Assembly (NCBI GenBank): GCA_037833965.1
Contig: AP031353.1
Coordinates: forward strand, 20,276,501-20,340,500
DNA from: Marchantia polymorpha subsp. ruderalis
Taxonomy: Eukaryota; Streptophyta; Marchantiopsida; Marchantiales; Marchantiaceae
DNA: 64,000 nucleotides
Direction of reading: 5' to 3'
How positions within the stretch are numbered: position 1 is the first letter of the stretch; each line of letters begins with the position of its first letter. This document shows positions 1 to 13,639 of this stretch, piece by piece. Made by a program: the position numbers and the translations under genes. Under the pieces are notes generated by a model that ran no database searches, was not told the DNA's origin, and saw nothing but the letters and a program-made list of their open reading frames with translations.

Positions 1-3000
1 GTACCTGTTGTACTTACTTTGACGCCGTGTGATCAATGTGGTCTATTTGGTTCAAGTTTAGATTTCATCACTTCAAGGAAGATAGAGTGTTTTATTGGGG
101 AAAAGGATCCCCTCGGCACAGTTCCACGCGTTGTTGTACGTCGATGCTCAATTACGTTGTGAGCGAATATGATGAAACTTTGAAGAACCGTAAGAGTTTA
201 TGTCACATACACAAATCAGACTTAGGGTCCAAGAATCTTCTTTACTTATAAGACCATGCGTACGTTTCACATGATAATTCCATTGTGCACGCAGGTTAAA
301 GAGATAACATTCACAATGGAGATCGAACGCTGAAGCGCGTCAAACATCGTGCGGAGGTCATAGGCGTGGCTTTGACGTGACGTCTCCCTCGAAATCATCT
401 TTGACGTAAAGAGGAAAGAACAAAAATCCATCAAGTTGCTACTCACCTCACGAAAGCTATAAACTGGGAAGACCAATCAGTGAATAGCGTATAGTAGGGT
501 GAGGGCTAAGTAATCCTAAGTGAGGAATAACTAATCATTATCCAAATTCATAGGTTTACATGTACATTCAAAAGCTTTGTGATACATATGTATCACAAAG
601 CTTATGAAGAAGAATTATGACATGATCGTTGCAACTCTTATATGTAGTAAGTTTGTATTAATATGCCAAAAAATCTAAACATTTCATCTGAATTATGGTC
701 TTAATGATGGAATTAAAAATGAGTATGAAATATGTCTATTATCTTTTTCATGACAAATTTGAGAATATTTTATCTTACACATATCCAGACTAGCTACAAA
801 CTCACTTACTATCCGTTTGATTCATGGAAGATTAGACAATGTAAGATGTCAACCACTCGAATTCAAAAAAGTCAAACCATTCAAAATCAAAAAAAGTCAA
901 ACTTGTTGTAGTTCTACCTTACTCTATGCACAACATTTTGCTTTTACTAAGATTATTTTTCTAAGTATTTAAGAGTGAAGTTCATCAACAACACATGTGA
1001 ATGTTTTACATTCAAATTTACTTGATGTAACAACCTTATATGAGAAGAATAAAAAATACACAAGAAACACATACCAAAATGTCTACATTGGAGTAAGTGT
1101 TTTGCAAATGTGGACTCCGACCATGGAAACACAAGATATTTTTATCAATTAAAAAGTGAAGTTATGATCTAGAATTTTTGCTAGATCTTTTTTACAATGA
1201 TAAAATAATCTAATCTCTAATAAATTTTTAAACTAACCTAAGTTTACATATAATGAATTTAAATATTAACAACAAACATAAATAAATATTTTTGATGATT
1301 TATCTTGTTTAACAGTTCTTGTGAAAATGATCTAAGCGATTATAAGTATGTATCATCAAAATTGAAGTAATTTTGAAATCTGAAATATAGATTACTCTAC
1401 AGATGTCATTATTTTTTTATAATTTTTCTTCATCTAGAATTGTATCTTTAAGTTTTTTGAAGTGTTGTGTTGATTTTTATACAATTGTGTTTGTTTTAAA
1501 TGAAATGATTCTTAATGATTTCTAGCAAGATAATGCCAACATCATTACAGACCTGGAAGTAATATGTTTTATCTTAGTGAGATTACGTGCTTATTAAGCT
1601 TTACTTAAAATTATTATTTTTTAAAATAAGAATTTTGATTAACTCTTAACAATCTTCACTCTTAATAAATTTAATATATTAAATAAGTGATATAATCAAT
1701 GTATCAGTTGGATTGAGTTGAAAGTTTTCATTATTTCAATATTTTTTAAAATATTTATTTTAAATAAAATGATATATGATGTCAATGTGCATCACTTGAT
1801 TTTTTACAAAATGTAATGCAATCTAGCTCTCACAATGTGATCAACAATATTATGTTAAAATTTTATTTCATTGATAAATCTATTCTACTGTATAGTACTT
1901 CATGCTATTTCGTTACCATTATATTTTCAAATTTTTTTGGATTAAATTATGAATATTTGCAAAGAAAATATCAAATGATGCATTCACAATTAATTCATGT
2001 ATATGAGCTGACATTTGATCCTAAAATAAAAACTCAAGCAAATGTTCAACGAAAACAAATATTCATTCCAAAAATGAAATATAAGCAAACAGTCAACATC
2101 GACAAATTTGAAATTAATTCATGTGAACTATGTACAACAAAACATCTTTAAATTCTACAAATATATCACACTTACAAAGGTATTTGAATGCTTACTTAAA
2201 ATTTCTCATGTAATGCAAGACTAACCAACTTAACTAATTAGGTTAAGGTAATTATTGTTAAAGCAAGATCTGAAGTAAATCCTAATAATCATCTCCTTCA
2301 ACTTTGTCCAGTAAAATCTTATCTCCAAAACCAATATGATTACTCTATATAAATAAAAAGAATGATTTGAGTACATATTTTTATTTCAAATCAATTTAAT
2401 TAGAACAAACGCATAGCCAAAAAAAATCAGAGTAGATATATATAGAGTTAATAAAAATTTTAAAATCTTGTAATCTTGCTCCTCATGGAAATTTTGTAAA
2501 AGCACAAAATATTTAAAAATTTTTCAAAGATGTAAATTTGGTCAATGCCGTAGCTTGATTGAGTTAATTATTGATCGTGATGAATTTAAATTTCTAATCA
2601 ATAATGACTATGTAATAAAATGATACATGATATTAATATACGTGAAGTAACTGTTGACGTTGATAGTTATTTTCATGTTAAAAATTTCAGATTATAGGTT
2701 ATTAATTTTTAAATTTGAAAAACCTAAAGAATTAATCTAATTCAATATAAGAAAGAAAAAGTGATTCAGAATCAATTTTTTTTAATAAAAATCACCTTTC
2801 TGATAGAAAATGTGATGTGATCCAAGCGTTAAAATTTCATATTTTGCACTCCGTACATTGTCATGAATATCATGATATTATTTTAAATCATTTTTTGAGA
2901 GTATGTTGAATATTTGACTGAATGTCTGAATATATATTTTCTCTATTAATGTAGAACTAAAAATATAATTTCAAAATAATATCTTCAAAAATTCTGCAAT

Positions 3001-3600
3001 GATTACTAAGTGAATGCTTAGTATTATTACTATTTTCTCAAATATTTTGTAATTTTTTTCTTGTAAAAATATGTATATGCATTATCCAAAATTTATATCA
3101 AACCTTTGACTTGAAAAAGTCTATATGTAAATTTAAAAAATTATTAATGATTATTTACTTCATTGAGCTTTAGATTGGATAGGATAATATATTTCATATT
3201 ATTCTATCTCATAGTATTACACATCCTAGAAAACTATTTGTAAAGCTTTTTCAATGACTTTAATTCATTTTAGAAAATTTCTATCAAAATATCTGAATAA
3301 TCACCTTCATAAACATGCATTGAAATAACACCAAACGTTTGAACAATATTGGTTTTTTAATACCTGTTTCATCTTGATACAACAAAGCATTTATGTATTT
3401 TACATAAATCAAATGTGAACTTTAGCACTGAGAATTATTTTCCCAACAAGAACATCATTAAATATGTCAAATGACTGTTTGAAGTATATTGCAAAAGAGA
3501 AGCAACAACTCTTAGATTATGTGTGTTTTGTAATTCAATGCATTTCATAACTTTATTATGCAAGCTAAGAAGATATTATTTATGATTTCCTACTCGCTTA
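1..3600. other. AT-rich intergenic DNA, no gene supported
   Basis: From about 500 onward this stretch is strongly AT-rich, with many stops in all frames. The longest open frame (1816-2151, +, 111 codons) is rich in Asn, Ile, Lys and Tyr, as expected from AT-rich DNA, and resembles no family I know. The first 500 bases have more balanced composition and could be the edge of a gene outside the window, but no exon could be assigned. Decayed transposon DNA is the likeliest explanation; that is inference. Confidence 0.5.
572..603. repeat. Perfect 32-bp palindrome
   Basis: Bases 572-587 (aagctttgtgatacat) are the exact reverse complement of 588-603, with no spacer. It lies in AT-rich intergenic DNA with no gene near it. 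It belongs to a set of perfect or near-perfect short-spacer inverted repeats in this window. Confidence 0.9.
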
Positions 3601-4278
3601 ATCCCCTCTTTCATTGGATATTACAACGCGCATTGAGAAATGTATTGCTCTTTTTCTCCACGGCAGAAATGTAAATCACTCTTGTCTTCGTCACGAGTAT
3701 TGTACATCTGTATCTTACCTTGGGTGCTTGCACTTGCGGCTCGGTCGCATCATTAGCAACAACGAAATGAGACGACTGCTCCTTCGACAGTCCATACAAA
3801 CCCTGCACTGAGATAAGACTACTCCGTCAGATCAATAATTTGTGCACAAATATCCACCATTTCTCTCGATTACCTTCTAACAAATTGATCTCGGCCTAGT
3901 TCCATGTTCAGAAGATATCTGGTGGTGTAGAAAATCTGAGACATGGATGTAGGCCCCCATTGAGATGGCAAAATTGTGGGAACGAGTTTTGCAAACTAGC
4001 CGAACGAGCTTTAAGGTACTTTGCACCCTGAGATTCAACATCATAAGCACGCAGACCAGGTAAAAGGCGATGGCAATAATCCTCTCCTACTGCCAATTTG
4101 TACAGCGAACATCAAGACTCAGAGCAAACATCAAGACAATCACAGTAAGATTCTATCAGAAGATATCTGGAAAGATATCGAGTACAAGAAAATTAGACGG
4201 TTTCTCCTACCTTCAAAGTTTCTAAATTTGTAACAGTGACATCTGCCGCTGTTTCCATCAAGATCATCGATCCGGATC

Positions 4279-7200
4279 ATGGAAGTCGTTTCAAAACTGA
4301 ATGCTGAATACGTCACTAATATTCTATGTGGGGTATGTCTCCTTTTTCTTTGAAATTTGTGTTTTCCAGACGATTGGGAATTTGGACTCAGCAAAGAATG
4401 ACACATTGTATCGCTTTTTGGAGATACAGAGACGCTCAGTCGAATACATACCTTTCTTCTTCGTCGTATGAAAACAACTCGAGAGATACCATTCTCGAGA
4501 ATTTTGTGTGCATAACGGAAATTGGACTGAAGAACAGGAGAAAGAAGCATGGATTGTGTCAAAACCTTTAGCAAATGGATTTACTCGTTCAACAATCAGG
4601 TACTTGATAACTTCAGTCTCCCAACTGGATCTTTTCTCTGTGATCTACGTTTCAATAAATGCTTTGGAGATATTTTAGGAGATGTATTTCTGAACAGAGT
4701 CCGCTAAGATTGAGGTCAACTACGAGATCAGCTTGTGTGAAATTCTTGAAGCGTTTTGACAGAGTAAGCTACCGAAGTAAGTCATGAAGAGTATATCGAT
4801 ACTGCGTTACCGGTGGAGATCCTAGAGTCAACTTGGTGCAAAATGCAATCTTATGAATTGCTTGAAGTAAACACTGGACAAGTGAAGTCTGAGAATAGAA
4901 GCTTAGAATGAGAATCAATCTATTTTTGGATGGGAATTTCTTGCAGTTTTCTTGTTGGGTCTCCATATGTAGGAACCCCTGCGCATGTGCATCATTTAGC
5001 ATAGACTGGTTGACTGTGAGCAGGCAGTGATGTGGGCAGAGCCCGATGTAGCAGGATTCCTGGACAAGCGAGGAGGCACATTTACATCCTGGAAATCACG
5101 ATTTTTCATATTGCAGGGATCGACTCTTTTCTACTTCCCCAACCCTTACAATGTACCATTCTTCTCATTTTCCTGGCATTTGTAGAAATCATCGATTGTT
5201 TCCTTCTCTTGTCTTATGTGGAATCGCACTTCGCTTGCAATAGCTGTCCAACACGACATAGAGTCTAATGGACTAAGGTGTACTGAAATTTTTTTATGTT
5301 CAACAAAATGTAAGATCATCTCTCCGAGATTGCTGTCAATTTCAATGAGAGGTCACGAGGGGTTTCTAGTAGCCACTTGAGATATCTAAAACGCTGAGTG
5401 GTACGCACGTCCGAGATGTTCAGATTAAGATAGACACATTGAGGACTGAAAGCTGAAGTGGAACTTCGGAGAGAAGCTTTTGATTTGAGGATGTTTGTGG
5501 CAGATACAAAGTCCACTTGGTGTGCTTCCCATGGAGGGATCCGGCTTGGAAGCCGCCGGTATTGAAGAAGGAGGTCCACAGCGCAAGTGGTGCTTCAGGA
5601 TAAAATTGGGAGCCCAGTTTGGTATGGCTAAAAGATCCACTTATGTCTTTGCAGCTCCATCCAAACAAGCTCAGGTGACTCCTCATATTTATCACTGGCA
5701 TGTGAGAAGATTTTACGTTCTTTAGTTTCTTACTTCGTGATGTATTGTGCATCCAGCAGGATTAAGCTTCTGTAATTGACCCTCTGTTCGGAAATAAAAC
5801 AGGAAGAGTGGTTGGACAATCTGAAGTATGCAGCCAGTACAAGAGCCGATCTCATTGGTAAGGTGCCGTCATCCGTTCCTCTTTGCAGCTAAAGTTACTT
5901 CCATGAGCTCGTGCAGAATGGATATCATCCAAGCACAAAAATCGAATTTTTCGTGTTTTTTCCAGCGCAAATTTTCACATTTAAGTGGCGACGACTGAAC
6001 GGCTTTCTGCAAATGAGATTCCAAAAGTGTTTTGAAAGTTCCAAAGATCTGTTCATACACACAAGCAGCCCGAAGCACTTCACAGATCTGGAATGGATCT
6101 ATGAATTAGTCGAGCTAATACATTGACTTATATTTACCAGCTTCCCTCCACAAATCAAGGAGGGTGGGTGCTGCTCTGCGCTTCCGGCTCTCTAGGTCTC
6201 CTGCAAACTTGAAAATTATTGCAGAGTCTAAAAGAGGCCATGAGGGATACGTTCTCCAGGTATTCTATCGGGCTACAGCCTTCAAAATATTGAGAATAGC
6301 TGTTTTCACTTACTATGGTACTAGGGAATATGTGATAGAAAGATGCCTGAATGGTGCAGCGTATGGAAACTTCACACATGATTCAGTTGTTATCAAATCT
6401 GTGTTGGTAAAAAGCTTTCTCTTACTATTGTATTGGATGATGAACCTTCGAGCTCATGGGCGGACAAAAGAGTCTTGATAAAGAATGTCTGGATAAAAAA
6501 ATCTGTAAATTTTGGTGTTGTCTTTGCGGTCCGGAGCAAATGCAAGTGACTGGTTAAGAGAATATTCACGATGGTGTTTTTGACAGAAGAATGTAAGGGA
6601 GATCCTGATAGAGGCTCAATTTCAACCAGACAGAGATGGAGAAATTAAGAGCAAATTTGGTGACCTTTAGCAAGCAAGCGTCGGAGACAAGATCTGAAGT
6701 TGAGCTGGCCGAAGCAGAGGTCATGCGTGCTCTTGCTGCTTGGGATGTATTTGCGCATCATCTTCATGGTAAGTGACCTTCAAATTTCGTTTTCAAAGTC
6801 GTTAGTAATCCTTCATTTGTTTGAGATAGGTTTGAGAACAGTCCTCTACATCACCACTCTGAGAGTAGTTGAGCAAGGGATGGTTTGAGTTGATTGATGT
6901 AATTGACAGTTCTGAGCCGCATAGAGAGATTGTGAACCACCTAAGTTCTAAGGTGCCACCAGGTAGACTAGCAAGTTGTAATAGAAGCCTAAAAGTCGAA
7001 ACATGTGAATGACACCGATTTCCTGATGCTGTAACTTTGCAATTTTTGTAATAGATAAAAGTATGTGGGATTATAGAGACAAACTTCAAAATGAGCTAAA
7101 TCTGTCCAAAGAGCTAAATCAGCTGCTCGCATCCAAGGCTGATTTTATGGAAGGCCATAAACTTGACCTTGTCAGTTCTCTCTCCCTATTATACCTCTGT

Positions 7201-8932
7201 GTCTTGAAGAAGCATTAGGATAATCTCTAGAAATTGAAATCACATATTTTATCTCGAAATCAACTCTTTACTTTAATCTGTCCCGAGATCCCGTCGATAC
7301 TTTCACTTGGTCACTTGGTAGATGACCGATTGTTTTTCTTCCTATACTGTTTCTCAGCATGTACGAGTAACGATAAGCTGTACATACATTTTGAAGGAAT
7401 AAGCGGTTGCTCGTGTTTAAGCTCCTGCCGACCTCATGTATACGTTCCTTTTTCTGCTTCTTATACTAGTCTTTGACTTTCCTGTCTGTGCTTTTTACTC
7501 CAGCTCGACGAAGACGCAAGAACTGAACTCCGCAACATTTGTGAAAGGGCATTAACAAAGATTCAAGAACATCAAGCTAAGGTATTTCTCGGATTATTCT
7601 CCATGTTAAGTTATATGCACCAGCAACTTCTGACCGTATGGTTCAGCTCCAGTCGTGATCATAACCATCCCGCAAGAATTTGGTGACAAATAGTGCCTCT
7701 GCAATATATCTAGGAAATTGCACAAAAAATCTGCGCACTTTTTTTAAATACAAGGCACAGAATTCGGTCTCCGTCCTCCTTCGCCCACGACCTGATGGGT
7801 TCTTGAAAGACTGCAGATTCGTGTCAAGGCACCAAGGTATACGACAGAAGTAAACCCGCACATCTTTCCAGAGAACGATGAGCAGTTCAAGCATACATCA
7901 GATATCTTCATAATCTGTTCGAAGGTAACAGCAAACAAGAAGCTGTTGGCTTTGCAGAGAAGAGCAGCCAATGATAATCGAGTCGAGGCAAGGTCAGGAT
8001 GGTTGGTATCAAAGGTGGGCACTGTGAAGTCTGTATCTAGAGACACAGCAAAGTCTGCTGTACAGAATGTAGCAGCAGAATTCAACAAAGACATGTCCAC
8101 CCTAAGTAAATTTATCGATACGGAGGTGTCAACAGTCAATAAGTTTGTTGGCAAGGAAGTGCTAGCTGTCAGCAAGTTCATGGAGAAGAGCAAGGCCAAA
8201 GGTACAGCTGCAACGGCCATGGCAAAAGGCAAGGCCCTTACAATAGCAGCCGGTTTAAAAGAGGACATCAAAACTTTGAACAAGTCTTGGAGTAAAGAGA
8301 TGTTGTCTTTCAACAATTTCATCGATAAGGGCAAGGAATCAGCCAAGGCGAAAGGCAAAGCGATCCATCGAGGTGGAGAGGCCATACTTAAAGGAGGAGT
8401 CTTCAAAGCAGGAATAAAAAGAGCTGTTGCATCATTAGGATGGACAGCGTTAAACAGGATGAAACTACAAGGATCGATGTTTAGCGGAAATCTTCTCACG
8501 TCGGGTAAATCACGCCCTGGAAGTGCTGATCCTTCACCTTCGAGGCGAAATTTCTGGAAAAAGCGACCAGGAAGTTCTAGCTCATTGACATCGGGTGGAA
8601 GATCACGTCCTAGATTAATAAGTAAACCTCAGAAATTTCAACGTGAGTACGGTACGAGTGGATTTGTCTCAGATGAGGGAGAACCAGGTGCGGTGTTTGC
8701 TGTTGGGGATGCAGACGCAGGTCAGGAGGCAGTTGGATTCGTCTCACATGATGGAAGAACGAGTGCGATGTTTTTCGATGAGGCGGAGGATAGAGGCCCC
8801 CAACTTCGAAGGCAACCTTCAGTGCTAGAAGGTGTACTTGCTAAGCATTCGAACATTTTGAGTACCGTTCCTGGATTCCGTCGAGGGTCTTTGAGTCAGC
8901 TTTCCCAGAATGACTTTGATAATTCTCCGTAA
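4279..8932 (+). CDS. PH-domain and coiled-coil protein with a repetitive basic tail
   Basis: Modelled exons: 4279-4332, 4397-4465, 4538-4599, 4947-4968, 5024-5152, 5504-5674, 5803-5857, 6634-6768, 7055-7170, 7504-7581, 7958-8932. Phases match at every junction and give 621 aa. A pleckstrin-homology domain is clear across exons 5-7: it opens with AGFLDKRGGTFTSWKSRFF, continues through RKWCFRIK and STYVFAAPSKQAQ, and ends in the typical helix EEWLDNLKYAA. PH domains bind phosphoinositides or protein partners at membranes. Exons 8-10 are charged and heptad-like (EKLRANLVTFSKQASETRSE, then NELNLSKELNQLL), so coiled coil or BAR-like. The 325-codon last exon is rich in Lys, Ser and Ala and holds internal repeats (FIDTEVSTVNKFV/KEVLAVSKFME; GFVSDEGEPGAVF/GFVSHDGRTSAMF). 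No transmembrane segment or signal peptide is evident. I do not recognise the full architecture. The first exon, the 22-nt exon 4 and the start of the last exon are the weakest parts; the true start may lie upstream between 3600 and 4280. Confidence 0.75.
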
Positions 8933-9180
8933 GAAACACGATGAAAGAAGTCTCCTGCAAACTCTGAGCCACAACAGAACGTTTGACGGAAGTAACGGAT
9001 GATAAAAAGCTTTTGAACGCCACTAGAAACTGATATCCTGTCGTTTTTGTACAGACAGTTTACTTTTGGATAGATATTTAAAATACTTTATCGCAGTTTC
9101 GATGGCCCTCGACGAATCCGTATTGTTCTATAATAAGTCATCACCTCCTACGGCAACTCTTAGCCAGAACCGATTTTTCT

Positions 9181-9203
9181 CCCCCCCCCCCCACCCCCCC
9201 CCC
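9181..9203 (+). repeat. Poly-C tract
   Basis: Twelve C, one A, then ten C, about 250 bases downstream of the PH-domain gene. The reverse strand is a long G-run that could form a G-quadruplex only if folded from consecutive Gs. Such tracts are also prone to length error in sequencing. Confidence 0.9.
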
Positions 9204-11738
9204 AGCCATTCTGTGGCAAAGATGACAGCCTTTCTGTGCAGACATGACTCGTTTCTGTCCGCTAAACGTAACCACGGTAGTCATGCGTCACTGGATCTTA
9301 AGTTCCAATTGCCCTTCAATATAAAATCTTCCGCACTTACGAGACCGTGGGTTGCAGGTAGTCGCTGCCAGTGTATCTTAGTCATTCTAAAGTACGAAGT
9401 CTTGATGATCTCCGAGGTTAGATCGCTGACTGTGATCATGTTTTTAAGTCAGACAGATTGGACAGAGTCATACTGTCATTTGTTCTTCACATTTAAACCC
9501 GTTGTGGTTAGAAAAATTATCCATTTCAATCTCTGTTCTACCAGTATTCTGTGTGCTGACGACGTCCTGCTGATTGTACTCAGATCGATAAAGTGAATGT
9601 GCTATCGGAGATTAAAATTTATGACGTCAACTGTCGTTGTTCTTTCTGTCATTGTCGGCCGTTTTTAGAGCCTGATTGTGTTCAAGGAGCTCTGATATAA
9701 TTTACAGCTTAATGGGCATGGACGTTGGCTTTAGTTTGAAAGATTGGATTCCGAGTGATTCACAAGTGATGTGTGAGCGGTAATGGATGAGCCAATGCAA
9801 ATAACCATCACCATTACCATTTTATCTTACTTTGTACCCGCCTGTGGATCTTTACTCGTGAAAAAATCAGGCTATTGAGAGGGTACAGTTTTTGGAGCAT
9901 TTCTAGATGCGAATGGCATATATCGAGGGATCTCTCGATGAAGAGCTCGGTATCCGATGACCGATAACCTGGGAGTTCCCGACGACTTGGTCCTCCGACT
10001 CCCCTGCAAATTACATACGTCTTCCGTGTCAAGAGATCGTTTGTAATGTCCAGCTACATACCATCACATTGGCCGCCAGTTAGTCAGCATGTCAGGTTTA
10101 CACAAGACGACCTTTCTTAACAAGCGTTTTCTTAAGTACTGTCCTTGAAGTGAGTTTGTGAGAGAACGTCGTTGCTGAGGCGGCCAGGTGATGTAATGAT
10201 GATCTCGGACTAAAGTATCCCGCTAGAGAGATGCAGTACATCTAAAACACAAGTGCTCTGAGTTGCAAGGACTGGATTATCCATATGAGGAAATGTGCAG
10301 CTCCTCGACTCAACTTCAGTTGTGCGACAATGGTGCTCTACTTCTGTCGATCTTTTTTGGTTTCAAGGATCACCAAGATCAAGACCACTACCTCTTATCT
10401 CAATGAAACACGGTATCACGAGGAGGTTCCATCCCGAGTTCATGTGTTCTTGATTCAGTTCCATCTTTCATTCTGGGCAGAGAATCTTGTGCCTCAGAGC
10501 CGATTAGAGACCGATGCATTCAGGGTCTCCATCTTAGCCTGACCGTGCTTAAATAAAATCCATCCCCACTGTCAGCGTCTAACAGGGATCAAGGGCCACG
10601 ACAGGAAGAAAATGATGCACTCCCAGTGATACCTCGGCTTGGTTGAACACATCATACAGACCCCAAGTGATGGGGCTCGCTGTGTTGATGATCACACCAG
10701 CTTTAAGGGGCTTCATGAGATCCGGTGTCAAGAGTCATGAGCTCAGTACATATCTGTGTTGGCAGACTCGGCCTGATCATTTTTCTCGGGGGCAGCTCCC
10801 AAAATTATTTCATTTGGATTTCATGCTCAGATCCAGCTTTCCGTGGTCTTGCTTGATCTGAGCCACCAAGCGCTTCACACGCTTTTCTACGAAGAGGTCA
10901 AACCATATTGGAATCCCTTTGCGTCCTCATGAGGCGACCGAATCATCCGTTTGTTCTACGGAGTCGTCCAAGCGTCCAGGAGCGACGCACTCCTTGTCCC
11001 ATCTGCTGCTCCTCTCGCTTTCGAACACTGTCGTCCATTCCCTCCGAGTCCGCACAAGAGTAACCCTCCTGCTCCCGACCTCAAGATGCTCGCATACCAG
11101 ACAAGGCTTCCCCAACAGTGGCAGCTTCTTTGCCATGTCCTCCCTCCTCAGGTTTGAATCAGTCCCTTCTGCTCTTGATAAGAAATTGTTGCTTCAGCAT
11201 ATCTGATTCAAATTAAAGCAATCGCTGGGCTGCTCTATCACAGTGATGAATGATACTCACCCCCACCTGGAAAGGATAATGAGAATGCTAAGGAGTTGAA
11301 GAATGCAGTTCTGCTGAATTCGAATGCTCTGCAACCAGCTCCTGTAGCTTGACCTTCAGATCTGTATTATAGTGGACTTTATGGGAAGAAAGTCAAAATT
11401 CTGAGTCTTATCAACGAAGGCAGGCAATGGGTGCAAGTGGTGGATATAACTCGCTTGTGACAAAGAGAAACCAAATTTGGGTTCTTGGAATCCCAAGTCC
11501 TGGATGGTAAAGTGGATGTGACACTCCTCACTGCAGAATCTGCCAGCTCGTGAGGTTCGGCAAATATGTTTCCTTTCAGGCTTCGAGTGAATATCGAGTT
11601 AGCTACTGATTTCAGTACAGCTAATACAGATTGCGCGTTGACTTAAATCAGCGACCGCATGTAACAGTGTGTATTTTAAGGCTAAATTTAGCAGTATAAT
11701 CACGCAAAGGTGAATTAGATCATGGAATGATCGACATT

Positions 11739-11762
11739 CCTTGTGACTTACAAGTCACAAGG
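11739..11762. repeat. Perfect inverted repeat, 11-bp arms, 2-nt spacer
   Basis: ccttgtgactt (11739-11749) is the exact reverse complement of 11752-11762, separated by ac. It is intergenic. Confidence 0.85.
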
Positions 11763-12522
11763 ATGCCGTAGAATGTTCGGCTATACAGCGTTATGCAAGT
11801 GCTCTCGAGGTAATTGTTCCACCCATGTCAAGGCTCCTTGCCTGTTTGCTTGGAACCAATGTAATGATCCAGTCCTCTGCTCTGTCGAAAGGTCTTTGCC
11901 AGTAAAAAGACGAAGTCGGTGCGTGTTTGGAGTGGAAAAAGGATTACGATAACTGGGGGATGACTTCGTCCGTCAAAAGTGAAAACAAACCGATTATCTC
12001 TTCAGTCCACAGAAAGAGGTGAATGATTGAGGAGTCACGTCCAACGAAGGCTAGAAGAGAATTCTCACGACCTACTGAAGTTCTTGCTCCTTTTCAGAAT
12101 CTTGTGCACAGTCGCGTATGTGACATTAACCTCTTCTGCGTCTGAACGAAGTTAAGTACATACCGCTTGCCTATTCTCTCCCATGAACGAGGTGCGTTCT
12201 TACTGATGGAATCGTCGGGACGGATTGTTTCAAAGCCGGCTTTTTAAGCTGTGAAATGAAAGAGTTTGTGTCGATGAAGTGACCGTCTTATCATCTAGTC
12301 GGGAACAATGCTCAGTCTTAGAGGTCCTTCACAATCGTGTTACAGAAGGATCCTATCAACTCACAATTGAGTCATGGTTAATTCCTCATTTTAGTATAAG
12401 GAAATTGAATTTGGAAATAACCTTCAGTGAAGATTAATTTGAAGGATGTATCAGGATGCATTTGATGATCAATATTATAAGTACAAGTATGCTGACGCAA
12501 AATCGTGAGACTATCTCTAAAC

Positions 12523-12672
12523 GCCATTGCCAAGACACATACCTATAGATTCTTACTTCGGTCTCATGTGTTTACATAGCTGCCATGATCCACTTTAGCC
12601 ATTGTCCCGACACGTAGTTGTAGATTCTTTGTTGGCCTCGTTGGTTCACATAGCTGCCATGATCCATGACTA
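12523..12672 (+). repeat. Diverged 75-bp tandem duplication
   Basis: A unit starting gccattg (12523) recurs at 12598. Both copies contain a cgacacg/agacaca-type stretch, then tagattctt, and end with acatagctgccatgatcca. The copies differ at roughly one base in five, so the duplication is not recent. No open frame spans it. Confidence 0.8.
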
Positions 12673-12697
12673 CCAATTTCAGTTCATCGGTCAGACC

Positions 12698-12755
12698 TAC
12701 AAGATCACCACGAATAAACTACTTATTTAAGTAGTTTATTCGTGGTGATCTTGTA
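12698..12755. repeat. Perfect inverted repeat, 28-bp arms, 2-nt spacer
   Basis: Bases 12698-12725 are the exact reverse complement of 12728-12755, leaving a 2-nt tt spacer. This is the longest hairpin in the window. It immediately follows the 75-bp tandem duplication and has no gene next to it. Perfect identity of the arms implies recent origin or an assembly or template-switch event. Confidence 0.95.
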
Positions 12756-13276
12756 ATTACACTTCCTTCTACAAGTGATGATAAACTATGAAGTTCACCA
12801 TTTGCTATCGATTAGTTTCTGACATTCATAGTTTAAAGAGAATTAAGCTTTTCAAGTAGCAAATGTACTAAATTTTTCTTACGGTGACTATCCCGAACAC
12901 ACTATGTTCAACACCTTTATTTCGTGTGACAGCTACGCTGGGAATTTAATTTTTTCTGATCAGGTTAACATATTTGCTGCTCAAGCTCTGCTCTCCCCGA
13001 TATCTGCAGAGCATTATAAGAAAAGTTGCAGTATTACTGTGAGAGGTCTGTTGTGAAAATAGATAGATCTTTCCAGTACAAGGTTTTCATTTCAGGTCTG
13101 GTTATTTTGGTTCTTGTTCTTGACTAATATCCGAGTCGAAAGGCTATAAAATATATGCCTGTGTTCTTGAACGCTCACCTCAGAGGTCAAACCTACTCAC
13201 GAGTACAGGTACCATTGTTCGTATACAGAATCACTTGATACTTGGTACAAGTCTGGGGATTGAGCTCATGGCTCCT

Positions 13277-13306
13277 TCAGGTCAGGTCAGGTCAGGTCAG
13301 GTCAGG
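13277..13306 (+). repeat. Pentanucleotide repeat (caggt)n
   Basis: About six consecutive caggt units, all identical. A related ggtcaggtcag occurs again near 13468. Confidence 0.9.
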
Positions 13307-13639
13307 CCATGTCTTGGAAATAATATCAAGGGCAGCGGAATCAGCATCTGACATTCTGGCTGGACGATAGATCCATGCCAGGATTGAAGATTTCAAGGAA
13401 CACTACAGGAGTTGTCTGATCACTGGGAATCCTGCAAAGCAAGGAAAGGGCGTCAGTTAGTAGTACGGTCAGGTCAGCCGTAACCGGCTAAATAAGAGTG
13501 ACACGATCCACTAATTTGGACAAGGATGGCGAGTGCTGATGTCATGCATGGAGAATAGTAGAAGCTCGAGTACCTTATGATGATCTCCGTTCAGTACTCA
13601 GGGAGATGTAGGTTGGAACATGTTTTAGCGTGAAGTGGA

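Noticed and set aside
7744..8499. 251-codon minus-strand open frame
   Set aside because: It is antisense to the last exon of the PH-domain gene; the Leu/Phe-rich product reflects the Lys/Glu-rich sense strand.
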